Of a stretch of DNA of 64,000 nucleotides, positions 25,870 through 39,412 are shown in pieces (position 1 is the first letter of the stretch; each line of letters starts with the position of its first letter). Position numbers and translations under genes: made by a program. This DNA comes from Tetrahymena elliotti 4EA (taxonomy: Eukaryota; Ciliophora; Oligohymenophorea; Hymenostomatida; Tetrahymenidae): contig JH720336.1 of the NCBI GenBank assembly GCA_000231825.2, positions 686,101 to 750,100 of the forward strand. Reading direction: 5' to 3'. The notes under the pieces are model-generated. The model had not been told where the DNA came from, did no database searches, and saw only the letters and a list, made by a program, of their open reading frames with translations.

Positions 25870-26758
25870 TCAAATAGTTTCTTAAAGCAAAATATAACCT
25901 GATCCAAAATAGCTCATTAACCATGTTGTTAACAAACCAATCATCTTAGCAATACCAATCAGAATCTGTTTTATAAAAATATTAAAAAATTGAATCAACA
26001 TATTTAATTTATTTTTTGAAAAAAAGATGTGAAAGGAAGATTTAATATTGAAAATATTATTACATGTATTGTGTCTTATTCTCTTACTATATCCAGTAAT
26101 CCAAATATAGCTATAGCTATGTAAGTGTAAAAGGCATTGTAGTTAAATAACATAAAATATTTTCCTATTTTTTCAGTGTGCTTGACAAGCTGTTTTAGTA
26201 AGTGTAAATTAATAAATGAATGAGTTTATTGATTTTAGATTAAAAATTAATCCAAAAAGTTAAGAAATAATGATAGTTAGATAAAAAAATGAATGAATGA
26301 ATACCCAAACAATCATGATGAGAGGAGAAATGGCAAAACAGAGAGGGTATATTAAAATAAGTATATATAATTCAGCCATTTTGTAAGTGGTGTTGTCATT
26401 TGATATGATGAAAAAGGAGATGAATGTGCAAATGACACTAACCTGTTATTGAAGTTAAAAATAAAAAATAATTGCTTATTTGATATCTATGAATGAGATA
26501 TACGAAGTGAAACATCATCGAAACGAACATGAGTATGCCAAGCTTGTTGGTGCTTAGCTGAGTTTATCTGTAGGCCAAAAATGAACTCTTGAAGACACCG
26601 AAGAGTCTCCTCAAATAGAAAAGGATAAGAACGAGCCAGAGGCATCTTCTCTCTTCTATAACAGAGTCGTTTTAGTTTTCATCATCATAGTTTAGTTAAT
26701 CGTATCTCGGGATAAAGGCTTCCATTCTTTCTTAAGATTCACTGTAATTTTTTTTCAT
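25870..26758 (-). CDS. Small multipass membrane protein, unknown family
   Basis: Four exons in frame (26758-26504, 26442-26305, 26189-26064, 25965-25870) encode 204 residues. After a polar N-terminus of about 35 residues (acidic, Asn/Asp-rich) come four or five hydrophobic segments: around LWLVLILFYL, LGILMFVSMMFHFVSVICTF, LYILILIYPLCFAISPLIMI, YIAIAIFGLLDIV and ILIGIAKMIGLLTTWL. There is no signal peptide, so the N-terminus is probably cytosolic. A second in-frame Met 11 codons downstream could be the true start. I do not recognise the family; size and layout resemble small endomembrane (Golgi/ER) proteins, but that is only an impression. Its start lies 185 nt downstream of the next gene's stop, an unusually tight spacing here. 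Confidence 0.75.
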
Positions 26759-26942
26759 CACTTTGATTCTTAAGTGATTAACTTCTTCATCTTATTAGTC
26801 GTAGTTGATATAAGTTTAAATTTATTTATTGATGTTGTGCTCCGTTTTTATTTCAACCTAAAAATCATTTTTAAAATAAATTCAATTCACCAAACAAAGA
26901 AACAAAGAAAGAAACTCTTTTTATTTAAGTCTTTATTAAATA

Positions 26943-29900
26943 TCAATATTAAATTACCTAATCATTGTGAATAATTTCATCAATAATATAAAAATTGAGG
27001 GATATTTTAATTTCATAGAATCTTGAATAGTTTTTTAAATAGTGAGTGTCTTTTAAGCAGTTGATAAGCTCTCCTTAATCCTTATATGAAAGCATGATAA
27101 TTCTAGACTATAAATTTCTCTCATTGAAGTTAAATAGATTTGTATTCTTATGCTTGCTGATAAATTTATCTCTTACTAATTTGTGAATGCAAATATCAGC
27201 TTCAATACCAAAACGAGAAAAGAATTTTTTATTCTATTTGTCAACAAATTTTACTAATTTAGAAAAGTTTTCTAAAAATGTCTTTTCTCTTGTTGAATAG
27301 TCAATAATTTTAGCTAAAGAATTAAATTCTTTCAAATATGTATCAAATCTCATAATATTTTCATCTGAGTCCATTTCATCCTTAATTTAAAAGAATTTAT
27401 AATTAACAAAATGTGTTTTATTTGAAAAACTATAATAGTTGAAACTAAAATATTTATTTTATTTACCATATTTTAAAATGTGAAGTAAATAGATTTGCAA
27501 AGAGGGTCTTCTACATGGACATGAAAAGGACTTATGAAACTTCCTTTACCTGCTAAAACTAAGCAAACAGGATAATTAGTTTTATTTTACCAGTTTAATA
27601 CTGAGATATTATAATTAAAAATATCTATGTAAGCAAGACTTAAATCCTGTGAAGCAGATAATTTATACTTATACTACTCAGCATCTTCATCACTCTAGAT
27701 GAATTTTTTCTATACCTTATGATCTCTAATGACTTTTTTTAAGATTTCTAATTTCGACCTTTTAATTACTTTGGAAGCCCAAAAATAAGAAACTATATAT
27801 ATGAGCTTAAAAAACCACAGAATTCTGGTTTAGAACTTAGAATATTTTGTTTAAATGTTAAATATTTAAGCTAGTTCATCTATTTCAAATTCATCATCCT
27901 AAGGTATTAATTTCCATGGTTTTTTATGAGTATTTTCACCATGCAAATATATTCTTTTGACATGATAAGGAAGATCTTCAGCATCAAAATTTGGTCTCTT
28001 TTAACTTTCTAATTGAAATTGCTTTTATTTAAAACAAATTTAAAAGATGTTAAATAAAAAATTTTTAATTTCATTACTTAATCGTTTTCATACATATTAT
28101 TGTTCTGACTAGTGTTATTGTTGTAAATAGCTTGTTAAATTTTGAAATCACTTATTGTGCGTTTTCTTTGTTTATTTTTTAAAAGCTTGACAACTAAAAA
28201 TGATGTTAAGCATACTAAAAATGTGATAACTGGAATTATTACATCCCATCCACCTACATTGTGTATAAAAACCTAAGCTTTGTCTAAGCACTTACCATTA
28301 ATCAATGTATAATCCTCTACACATTCTATAGAGCAAAAGCTATTTTCACTAAAATTGTTTTTAAAACGAAACTTCTGTCCATTATATTAGCATGGAGAAC
28401 AATTAGCCCATCCTGGATGCAGCTTATAAAATCCTGGTGGACATATTTAGCATTTATATCCTTAAACAGTTTGAAATGTTTATGGGCATGGATTTGTCAT
28501 TATAGATCCACTCTAAGCTATTCCAGTGATTTATTCAGGCAAAATAATTGATTATTAATCCTAGTTTCCTGATAATGAACTTGCAAGTTACATTCCAGGA
28601 TCAACAATAACCTATTTTTCAATAATAAATTTTAATTTAGAATGTTATTTCTCTCTGAATATTCATATTTATTCACAATAATCTTAAACTTTTCATAAAA
28701 TATTTGATTTTAAATATCAATGAATTCAAGATTATTTAATCCAATTCAGCCCATAATATTAATAGAAATTTATCATATAATTGAATTAAAAAATAAAATT
28801 ATTCAATCTTTTAAGAAGATGGTAATATTTAATAAAGTCATTGAATAATAAATATAATCATATTACCTGAAGTGTATCATAATTTATCAAAGTCCACATT
28901 GTTACGTTATCCCATTATGTAAAATTTAACTTGATTCTACCACCTGATCCAGGACCTCCTTAGAAAAATCCATCTCCTCCTTTAGAAATTACAGTTGAAT
29001 CATTACCGGTTAAATATGAGGTATGTATCTAGATAGATCCCCCAGATCCTCCCCCATTATTATAATTTTTATCATTTGTTCCAGTTCCACTAGATTCAAT
29101 TGTTGATTGTAAGTTTAAGGATACTTAAATAATAGACTCTATGTATATAACACCTCCTCCAAAGCTGCTCCATTTTGATATGTAACTATCTGTTTCATCT
29201 CCTCCACCTCCAGAGCCTTCAAAGATAGGATTAAAAGGATTACCATAAAGTGGCCTTGATCTTTTAAAATGAAAAAAAATGAAATAAAAATTGATAGGTT
29301 TCTAAATTTACTAAATTTCATAGCATAAATTGTTAGAAGTTAAGGAGATATTTTAGGAACTGGCTCCTTAACCTCCATAAGAACCTCCTGTACTTCCACA
29401 TGAAATGCTATTACTTTAATCAAAAACACCACAACCCATGCCTGTAGATATTGAGCAACCCCTACCAGTAGTAGTAATGCGTGAAGCAGATTGAGTTAAT
29501 TCTTAAGCATATATAGCAATATTAGAGGCTTCAAGGGAAGAATTACTTTACATTTTAATAGGGCCAAAAGAAAAAATTAAAAATTACACTTTCATCAAAT
29601 TATCATTGTTGAAAACATTATTACTTAAAAGCTCATACAAATTTTTGAAGTTATATCTACCTAAAGTAGCACTTATATTAAACATTTGAGTGATATTATT
29701 ATAATCTTACAGAAGAGATAAGTAGGTTGCTTAGGAAGAAGAATAATATTGATATATATCAGAATCCAAAGAACAACCTATTAAATTATCACAGCTACAA
29801 AAATCAGTTTTACATGAATCCTCTTCAGATATAACCGAGGAAGAATTTATAGATACACTGCCAGCCATAATAAGTATTCTTTATGAAGCTATATTAGAAT

Positions 29901-30417
29901 TAAGTATCTATAGCTAACTATTCTACAATAAATCGTCAATATAATCACTTTGAGAATTTAGAATACATTTTTATACATTTGTGATACTTGAATTACTAAT
30001 AGTTAAACTACTATCCATTTATATTTAGAAGTTAACTACAAAATCTTCATCTTAATCTTAATTCACTTTTTTAATTGTTAAATTATCTATCTCTACATCC
30101 CCTTAAATAAATAAATTGTAATCTGTTTCCGTTTGTAAAGAGTTCGGTTTGTTGAATATCAAGATAATATTTTATATCAAAATTTTAGTGCAGCTTGGAT
30201 CGAAGTTAAATAATTAATTATAAAATGTATTATTTATCAAAGAGCAAGGATCATCTTTTAAGACATCATCAATCCTATTTTAAATCTGATTTTTTTCAAC
30301 ACTGGAACACTGAGACTATACACAATAAACTATACTCAGTGTTGCAAATATTTGGAGCAATCTCTTAATAAAAGGATTTGATTGAATTTAGATCTTTTAG
30401 AATAAAGTTATTGCCAT
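26943..30417 (-). CDS. Single-pass membrane protein with glycine-rich ectodomain
   Basis: Five exons (30417-29312, 29260-28867, 28611-28078, 28021-27467, 27380-26943) encode 1,008 residues. After a leader (hydrophobic stretch LLQIFATLSIVYCVQSQ at about 20-36) the ectodomain has Asn-rich beta-type sequence, then repeated glycine motifs near 370-490 (GSTGGSYGGQG, EGSGGGGDE, NNGGGSGGSI, GGPGSGGRIKLNF), then a cysteine module (CPPGFYKLHPGWANCSPC) near 560-580. One transmembrane helix lies near 625-645 (VIIPVITFLVCLTSFLVV), followed by a basic stop-transfer and about 360 cytosolic residues, predicted helical and charged. The Gly-rich GGGSGGRI pattern resembles plant and protist membrane proteins of unknown role. 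Possibly an adhesion or sensing receptor; this is inference. Confidence 0.85.
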
Positions 30418-31529
30418 CTTTTGTTATTCCTGGACTTAAAAAATATTATCTCTAAATTTGCAAATAAAAGGACTTCTTTTTAATTTATAAAAGAAAATAA
30501 TTAAATTTTTGTTCTTCTTTGTTTCTAAATGTTATAAAGAATTACTAATATTTTGATAATAATTGTTTAAGAAATCATAAATAAATCCATATGTTGTAAA
30601 TTAGTGAATCAGATCAAAGATCAATAAATTACAAATTTATAGCACATCTTAATCTAAAATCCAAATTAATTTAACAAAGCTGTTCAAATATTTAGGTAAA
30701 TCATATATTTATTTTACAATCATTCTTTTAAAATAAACAATTATTAGAAGGTCATTAAAAAATAAATTTTTTAAAAAGATACTCAGTGTAAGAAGTAAAT
30801 AACATTAATAAATTTATAATATTCTAACAACTTTTCTAAGATCCTCATCAAAATAAACTTCTGATAATTTACATATTTCAAAAAACATAAAATAAATTAA
30901 ATTCATATATATTTACAAAATGAATTAAGTCACTAATTTAAAGAATGTTTATTAAATATTACTGAAGGTTAATTTTGAAAATATTAAGATTTATAATTTT
31001 ATGAAAATAGGTATTAAAAAGTTAGTTTACTTTGTATTTAAAAAATTTTTTAAAAATCTCTCTATAAACAAAAGAATAATATTAGACTTATTCTGTTTGA
31101 TAATTTTAAAAGTTTTTACATTTTTAATTTTTGGTGTTCAAATAATTTCTTTGGAATATTGGCTTCAAAATTATCTTTTTAAATTTATGATAGATAATAT
31201 TTTTTGCTGAATTTTTTTAACTATTTAATAAAGATGTTTAAAGCAAAGTAATTTAATCTAATTTAAGGAAAAAGTATTGTTTTTCTCAAAAAATAACTAA
31301 ATGAATATGCTAATAAAAATTATTTTAAAGATTTAGTAAGAATGTTTTAATACCATTAAATTAATAAATATGCTTTAGAAAATAAAATTTATAAATCAAT
31401 GGATTTTAATTAATAAGTAAAGAAATAAATTTCTTGATAATTGATCCACAAATTAATTAATTTAATAGATTTTTTGTTTTAGAAAAGTAAAGCACTAATA
31501 AAATTTTATTCTTAGTCCAATATTAATAG
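30418..31529. other. Divergent intergenic region, 1.1 kb
   Basis: AT-rich DNA between divergent genes, so it holds two promoters. A 69-codon frame at 31001-31210 looks like A/T-biased noise, not a gene. Confidence 0.55.
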
Positions 31530-34259
31530 ATGTCAAGAAGCTTATAAATAAAAGATAATAGCTTTTGCGGCTTGTGTAAAAATGAACCTAAGCACGCTAT
31601 AAATCTAAGTTGTAATCACAAACTATGCCTGGAGTGTGGTAAAGTACTCTAGCAAACTGAATTAGATTAGCTAATTAAAGCAAAGTTTAAGATAGTTTGT
31701 CCATAATGCAAAAATCTTACTAGAATTTTTAATATTCACAACTTAATTATTGATTCGGCTGTTTGTATTAAGTTTACAGGACAGGCTCCTAGTTTCACTA
31801 ACTCTCCTTAAAAATTAAGAAATAGTTCCCAAAAAAATATTGAAAGAAAATCAATATAGCAATACTTTTCCCCTAGTTTAAAAAATTATTAAAAAAAATA
31901 ATAATAACCAGAATTTTCTTCTATGAATGTATTACCTGGATCTCGTTAGGGTAGTATTTATTCTAGATCTTAGGCAAGTTAGTCAGAAGTTCCTTTATAA
32001 AAGTAGTAATAATAGATAAATTTTTATCAAAATGTTATAGATCCTAACAACTTTTAGTTTTCTACTCCTTAAAAATTGATGAACACAATTGATAGCTTAT
32101 TTGACAGCAGCTCTCATCCAGTAAAAAGTACCTAGCCCTCTTCTATTTTAAAAAGCAATCATAAGCCAGAATAGGTTGCAAATAATTAAAATTTCTAGCA
32201 GCTTTCGTTTAAGCCAACATAAAGTTATCAAAATTACATTTAGCTGCTTAGTGCATCTTAACAGAAAAGTAGCAATAAAAAACAAAGAGAAGAGCCAGTA
32301 AAAGCTTAAATAATATAAAATTATGATGATTAAAAAAGAGAAAAATTAGCTAGTTTAGTTTAATAATAAATAAATTAATAAAATCCAAAGACGGTCTGCA
32401 ATAATATAACTTAATCTTAAAATATTTACAATAATAGTTCACATGGAAAATAAGAATTTAAGAGCATTTACTAAAATCATATTGTAGGAGATAAAGTAGT
32501 TGAACCAGAAACTTAAATTCACTACATAAATACTAATCAGCATAGACGTAATTAAAACAATGATAATAATAATGAAGAAATATAACAAAACTCCAATTCA
32601 ATTGCACCTTTTCATGACTCAGCTTCAAATATTTAAGTAATTCAAGCTAGTTTACCCACTTAACATGAAAATCTTTTGACATTTTAGGATCAGTCTAGCC
32701 AATAAAATACCCATAGCAACTTTATATATGTTGATAGTTAATAGTCATCTAGAAATGGTGAAGAAGGAAATGGCTTGTCATAGAAATTATAAATAAACTA
32801 ATCAGATTAAATTATTGAAAATTACCCAACTGAACAGGTTTTGAATATTCAAGATCAAGATGAAGAAGCTAAAAAGCGCTATTTGTATTATATTAACAAG
32901 AGAAATGAGATTCTTTAGGAGAACTATACTTACGTAACTCATCAAAATCATTTTTTGAATATAAATTAATTACACTAAGAGCTTGAAAAGGGAGTTGAAC
33001 TAAGATGTAAAATTCATAGTGATTTTATGTCTTTGTATGATGAAAATGATTAAAATTTTCATTGTCCTTCTTGTGTTTATGAGAACAATTAAAAATTCTA
33101 GAAAAAAACTATTTTACCTCTCAAGATGTGCTAATAGTTTGTTACAAGAGATATTAATAAGTACAAAGAAGGATTAAGAACAAAAGTACAATATTTTGAA
33201 AACAATGTACTCCGTAGTTAGTTGAATACCAAGCTACTATAAGAAAACTTTGTAACACTAAACAAAAGGATAAATTAAATGTTTTAGTAGATTCACTAAT
33301 AACTTACCTTGAAGGAGATAGAAATAAAGAATGAAGTGAAAAGACAATACGAGAAGGAGCTTATGCATTATTAAAAGATAATTGCTGAAATTTCTCCTTT
33401 GTAAGATGCTTTAAAATTTGATTTGTTAAGCTTTAAACATAATGAAAAATTAGACGACTTTAATAATAACCTTTATTTACATAAGGTATTAAAGCAATGG
33501 TAAGATTATCTTCAATCATACAAAAGAGATGTTCCTGTTTACACAGCAGAAGATATGGACATTATTGATTTTCCAAAAATATCTTCAATATACAAATTGA
33601 TAGACAAAATGGCAGTCATTAAAAACATTCAAGAAAGCTCCTGCAAAGAAATTATGAAAAAAATAGAAGAATCTTCACACATTAAAAATTTAAGTCATAT
33701 CACCATCCCTGAAAACATAACAATAAAACAAACAGCAACTCATTATCTAAAAACTACAACTCGTAGCAAAGGAAGAAACGACTTTTAGATATCTGAAGCA
33801 ATAGACAATATTCATCAGTAATCTTTGACTGGTTTAAATCCATAAACAGAAATCATGCCATTTAGAGAAACAATTTTCAGAAACAGCTCAAAAGAGAAAA
33901 CAAATAAACTTAATTAAAGTATAAATAATACAAGCTATAGTGCTACCTTAAAAGACAATAATTAAATACAGCAGCAAAAGTAAGTAGAATAAATTTAATA
34001 ATCAAACGTATTTAACTCTAATCAAATGAAAAACGAATAAAGTAAAGAAGTCAAACTAAGTCTTCATAAATCTCCTTCTTTCTAAATATCTAACTCTGCA
34101 GATAAAAACTCAGTTAAATAAAGCAGTAACTTAAGCTAATCTGGTTCAAATAGATCACTAAATCCATCATTAGATAATAGACAAAGACCCTAAGTAAGAT
34201 AATAGCTTAGCGATAGTTAAGCTAGAGCTTTATTTAAATAAATAATACATTAGGAATGA
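31530..34259 (+). CDS. RING and B-box zinc-finger protein with coiled coil
   Basis: Probable E3 ubiquitin ligase of the RING/B-box (TRIM-like) kind. A single exon gives 909 residues. The N-terminal RING has all eight ligands in C3HC4 order: C13, C16, C28, H30, C33, C36, C57, C60. About 430 low-complexity Ser/Asn/Gln-rich residues follow. A B-box-like finger begins at C493 (ELRCKIHSDFMSLYDE...HCPSCVYEN), followed by a charged helical, coiled-coil stretch of about 100 residues. A structured segment near 640-750 (KVLKQWQDYLQ, MDIIDFPKISSIYKLIDKM) and a second Gln/Asn-rich tail complete it. The order RING, B-box, coiled coil is that of TRIM proteins, but the long linker between the two fingers is unusual. 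No C-terminal B30.2 or NHL domain is seen. Confidence 0.9.
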
Positions 34260-35418
34260 TTTTTATACAAAAAATTGTAAATTAAATCAAAATTGTAAAA
34301 TATTTTTACTTTTTTATTTCAAAGTGAAAAATTTCAGTTTTTTTGGAATGGAATATCTTTATTTTAAAAACAAATTTCATTTAGAATTTCAAAGTTAAAA
34401 GTAGATTTTAATGTCTTTTTTTCATTCAATATTTTTATTGAGAAATTAAAATAATTATTTATTTTCTTTCTTTAATCAGAAATATATTTTCTAATTTATT
34501 TGAATGCCTAAAATAAAATAATATTAATAGCTAATGCTTGAAATATTAATTAATTTAAAGCATTCTTATTTTTTTAAGAGAGCAATTTATGAAAAGTAAT
34601 TGTTAAAAAATATTAAAAGAACAAAAAAATCTTGAGTGAATAAAATCATTATTAAATATATTTAAAACAATTTATAAAAAAAGATGTTGAAGTATTAAAA
34701 ATAAAATCAAAGCAAATCCTTAAAAATAAATTAAAATAAAACTTAAAAATATCTATTTTGAATATCAAGAATACTCTCGAAATAAAATTTAAATCAGTAA
34801 AATTTATCAAATTTTCCATAAGAATAGCTCTCCTTTTTTTTGAGACTAAGCTTAAAATGTTTATGGACCACTCTCTAACTTAAGAATTTATAATTTTGGT
34901 CATAATATTTGTATATAAAGAGTGATTAATTTAGTTAGATTTACTTTTTCTGATTACTTTATCCACTGTGAGTTGGCAAGTAAATAATTTTGGAAGAGTT
35001 AAATTGAGGATATTAACAAGATTTTTTTTTGTAGCAATTTTATTGTATTTTTCCATTAATTAAGAGTTAGGTAAGGGTATTTGATATTACTTAGAATCAG
35101 ATTGCGTTAAATTAAAAAGCGATAAGTTATAACTAGTTTTAAAGTGTGATAAAAATGTATAAAAAGTAATATAAATCCAAAATCATTGCAACAAATTGAT
35201 AGTAATAGATAATCAATCTTAAAATAATTGGGAATAACTAAAATAGTTAATAAATATTCTCTAAAATTTAAAGATTGATTATTATTGAAGTAAAAAGTAT
35301 TGATCTATTAAATTAACTCTAACAAAACTTGCAGAAAGCAAAATAAATAAATCAATTAAACAGACTAATATCATAGATTTTAAATATAAATAGCAAACAA
35401 TCTAAAAGTTCATCAAAA
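34260..35418. other. Intergenic region, 1.2 kb
   Basis: AT-rich spacer between two plus-strand genes, expected to hold the promoter of the cyclic-nucleotide-binding protein. No supported feature. Confidence 0.5.
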
Positions 35419-38400
35419 ATGGATGCAACTAAAAAGACTATGGTCATGAAGAAAATGAAAAATTATGCAGCTTTAGCGGGTAAGCTAAATGCTTTATCTA
35501 GTTCGACGGCATAAAAAAAATAAGAAGAGATTGAGTAACAAAATTTAATGAACTTAGAGATAGAAGTAAAAAAATAAAAATTATTTTAAAATAAAAATAA
35601 TTGGAATTTTAATAAATCAGAAAGGGATAGCCCAGGAGAAGTTTTTTAATGCATTATTGAGAAAGGTTAAGACAGATTCAGATGCAAAGGTATTTTTTTA
35701 TCTTAGATTTTTCGTTTTTTGTTCTTTGATAATATTGATAATAACATTGCAGATTTAAAAGAGTTTTGAGTAGAAAGTGAAATATTTTATAAATATTTGT
35801 ATTCAACAAATAGTTAATTCTGTAAAACATATAAGATTTTGAGTCTATAGTAAAATTATTTGGTAAAGATACAGAACCAAGTGCAAAATTAATGGTAAAA
35901 CTAATTAACTGAGTTATAAAGATGAAAAATTTACCTATAAAATAATTAGCTCTGCAAAGGTATGTAGCTAGAAACATATTAAAAGGGACAGCCCATCATC
36001 AAGCAAGGAGAACCTTCTAACAATAAATTTTATGTCATAGCTTAAGGCTCTGTAGTGATAGTTAAAGCAACAGATACAAATGTATTTTAGGTAGTATAAT
36101 AATAAGATGAAGAAAAGAAAGAAGCATAGGTCAAATAAAAAAAAGAATAACAACTCGATATATTAGCAGTAGAAATCCAAAAGTATGGAAAAGAAATAAA
36201 TACACTCAAATAGGGATAGGGATTTGGAGAAGCAGCTATTATTGAAAGTGATCCTAGAGTAATTATTCTTAGTTATCTCTTTATTTTATTGATAAATAAG
36301 TTAATTCATTTTGTTTAATGACTTATTATTAATATTTCATTAGACAAATATTGATTTACTTTTAGATAATAAATATGATGAATTTACTGAAATCCAATCA
36401 TTAATTATTAAAATAAATATTTGGCTAAATAATTATCACAAAATTTTATTGAAAAAATCATCTTAATTTTATAAAACTCATATCTCCTTCAGTATAATAA
36501 ATATTGGGGCTCAATAGCTTTAATCATTGTTTAATTTAAAAGAAAAATATTATTCTTAGACATTTATTTCACTAATATGTTATTATTAAAAGAAAGCAAA
36601 AAGAGGAGCCACTATCCTAGCACGCGAAGACGAAACACAGTTGATTATTATCATGAAAAGAGAATTCTAAAAATTTAAAGATACATTCTCATCTTAAGGA
36701 AAAGAGAAAGCTTAAATTTTGACTTCTCTAATTCCATAGCTAAAGCTAATAAACTCTACTTAAACAAGAGATGATCTTATCTTTTATTTTTAAGAAGAAG
36801 GAGGTTTAAGAGGGTAGTAGCTCACTGTGGAAGGTAAAGCTGGAGACAAACTATATGTCCTTAAAGAGGGTTAACTTGAGATAAAGAAAAATTATGTGAA
36901 TGAAAAAAATATCTATTATCATGATGTTTAAAAAGTATATTTATTTTATTAAATTTGAAGAGTTTAATTAACTAATTAAATAAATAAAAAAAGTTGAAAG
37001 TTTGTTCAATAAGCACTCCCTCATTTTTTGGTGAAGAAATATTATATGATAATGAAGACTAACCCTATAATTATACAATAACAATCTCTTCAATTTAAGC
37101 AAGATTTTATACAATCAAAAAATCCATCATCATGTTTAAGTTTCCAAACTTAAGATAAGATATTTTAAGTGAGTATGAGCTTAAAGAACAAAACAGAATA
37201 AAAACAGTAGAATACCTTCTCTAAAAAAACCAGCAACCCTCGAATATGATTGAGGTTGGAGAAACACTTCATGAGTACAATAAGCTTAAAAATTATGATT
37301 TATTTTGCTAAATGAAATCTTCAATGGTAGACATACATAATAAAAATATGTTTAAGGTAATTAAAAAATTAGATTTATTCTAAAAATCAATTTTAAAATG
37401 AAACAAAAATTAAAGTTTTACCAAAAAAAAATAAGCAAATGATCTTTTTGATTAAAATTTAATAAAAATATTAATTTTTAATAGGGAATATAAAAAAATG
37501 ATAAATTCTTAAATGAGGAAGAATAAATTAAAACAAGATTCGAAATAATGAAAGATTTTGAAGAAAAATAGAATTCAGGTAATAAAGCTACATCATAGAC
37601 CCATATAAAAAGTGATGAGTTAGTTAATCAATTATAGACAGTATAGTAAAAAGAGAGACCATATACAGGTGTTTCTAGAAAATAAAAAACAATAGCTTCA
37701 TTTTAATAAATTTAAATGCCTAATATTGAATAAGACTTTTATGAGTAAGATGAGGAATTAAAATAACTTAGATAAAATTTGGGAATTAACTCATCTGATA
37801 GCTTAAACAAAATATCTGTGGCTTAAAAGAATAATTTGATTGATCCAAACGAAAATAAAGTGATAGCCACTAATAACGTTAACAAAGTTAATAAAAATTA
37901 ATTAGACCCTATTTATAGCAAAGTGTATCAGTAAAAACATGATTTTGAAAAAAATTTCATGGATAATTTTCTTGAAAAGCTAAAATTAATGAATAGTAAT
38001 TAATAAGCTCCTAAGGAATCTCCTCAATTAGATTTAGGCTATTTAGAATAATTCAAAAAGAAACAACAACATAAATTAAGAGTTATGCAAAAAAATTAAA
38101 ATAACAATGAATACTTAGTCAACAACAGAATGAATGCAATGAATAAAAAAGTATTTTTAGTATTTCAACTTCAATATATTTTTATTTATTTTACATTTAA
38201 AAAATTAGATAGAATAAATAAAAAATAAATATCTTTTAAAAAATGCTGAGGAGGATATTATTGTTTAGGATGGGATAGCAATTTAAAATTCTAATCCAAA
38301 TACTCTATTTAACACTATGCTCAGCAAATTCTAATCTGAAAGCACTCCTTAAAATGTTAAGCTTAATACTACTTCTGATTCAGTAGGTACACCATATTCG

Positions 38401-39412
38401 ACTAAAACAAATTAAGCAGCTAAAAATGGTTCTTCAGTAATTTTTTTTGACTACTTTTCTTATCAAATATTCTTTTCTTTTTAAACAAAAAATACTTTAA
38501 TTAAATTAGGGAACTTAGCAAGTTAATGTCATCAAATTTAGCAACTTTAAGAATGAAGGTAGTTAATCAAGTAAAAATTCAAATGGGTAGTCAAGAGGAA
38601 GCATTTTTAAAATAGGTGTATTTTAATAGTAATAATAATAATAATAATAACAACAACAACAATAACAACAATTGTAAGTATCATAAAACTAAAGCTCTCC
38701 ATCCCTAAAAAGTTACTTTATTGCTCCTAAAATCCAAAGTATATCATCATTATTTGCCTTAAATTCTCAAAGAGAATAAAATTAGGGTAATAATAGTAAT
38801 GCTAGCCTATAAACACCTTAAAACAGTAAAATTTCTGTGGGAAATACTACTGCAAATCATTAAATCTAAAAGAGTGAATCAAAAGGAGGAAATTTCTCTA
38901 GTTTTGTATAAAATGCAAAAGTCTTTAGCTAAAGTACTATAATAACAAATAATCAATTATCCAAACAAGATTATGAAGATACAAATAATGACTAGATTTT
39001 AAGTTAAAGATATTCTAGTAATCATGCAACTTTGTATCAAAGTCCTTTCAGAAATAAAAATTTGAAAAAAAATAAAACCAACTCCAGTTTTGAAGAGGAC
39101 TAAAAAAATTAAAATTACTTTAGTGCTTAAACAGAGCCTTAAAAATTGTGTATCTCAACTGATTTTAACAGTGAAAAACTCTCAAAATTAATGCAATTTC
39201 AACAAGGAACAGGAACCCCTGTTAATATTAACAAATAAAAAACCATACAATCTCAGGGATATTCACCTATCGAAAAAATTTTTAGATAAAATACAAATTT
39301 AAGCTAAAGAAGTGCCTCCTCTTCTTAGCTAAAAAGAATTACTATTTAAAGATAAAAACTAAAAACAGGCTTATCACTAATCAAAAAACCAATAATTTCT
39401 TAACCTTTTTGA
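35419..39412 (+). CDS. Cyclic nucleotide-binding domain protein (two CNB domains)
   Basis: Seven exons (35419-35689, 35960-36258, 36593-36934, 36994-37356, 37485-38150, 38209-38436, 38510-39412) encode 1,023 residues. The first CNB fold (about 75-215) shows IIKQGEPSNNKFYVIAQGSVVIV and a phosphate-binding cassette GFGEAAIIESDPR...RGATI. That cassette keeps Gly-Glu and Arg, but three residues (KAK) sit between DPR and RGAT, at an exon junction. The second CNB fold (about 275-370) has LYVLKEGQLEI and FFGEEILYDNE but lacks the cassette Arg, so it may not bind nucleotide. The remaining 600 residues are Ser/Asn/Gln-rich, with a poly-Gln run encoded by mixed TAA/TAG/CAA near 38620-38670. No kinase or channel domain is present. 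Likely a cAMP/cGMP-responsive scaffold, as is common in ciliates. Confidence 0.88.

Noticed and set aside
26774..26974. 66-codon plus frame
   Set aside because: Lies antisense to the 3' end and spacer of minus-strand genes, with random-looking Lys/Ile/Asn translation.
35678..36153. Minus-strand frames of 99 and 61 codons
   Set aside because: Antisense to intron 1 and exon 2 of the cyclic-nucleotide-binding protein, where the plus strand has an unmistakable CNB domain.
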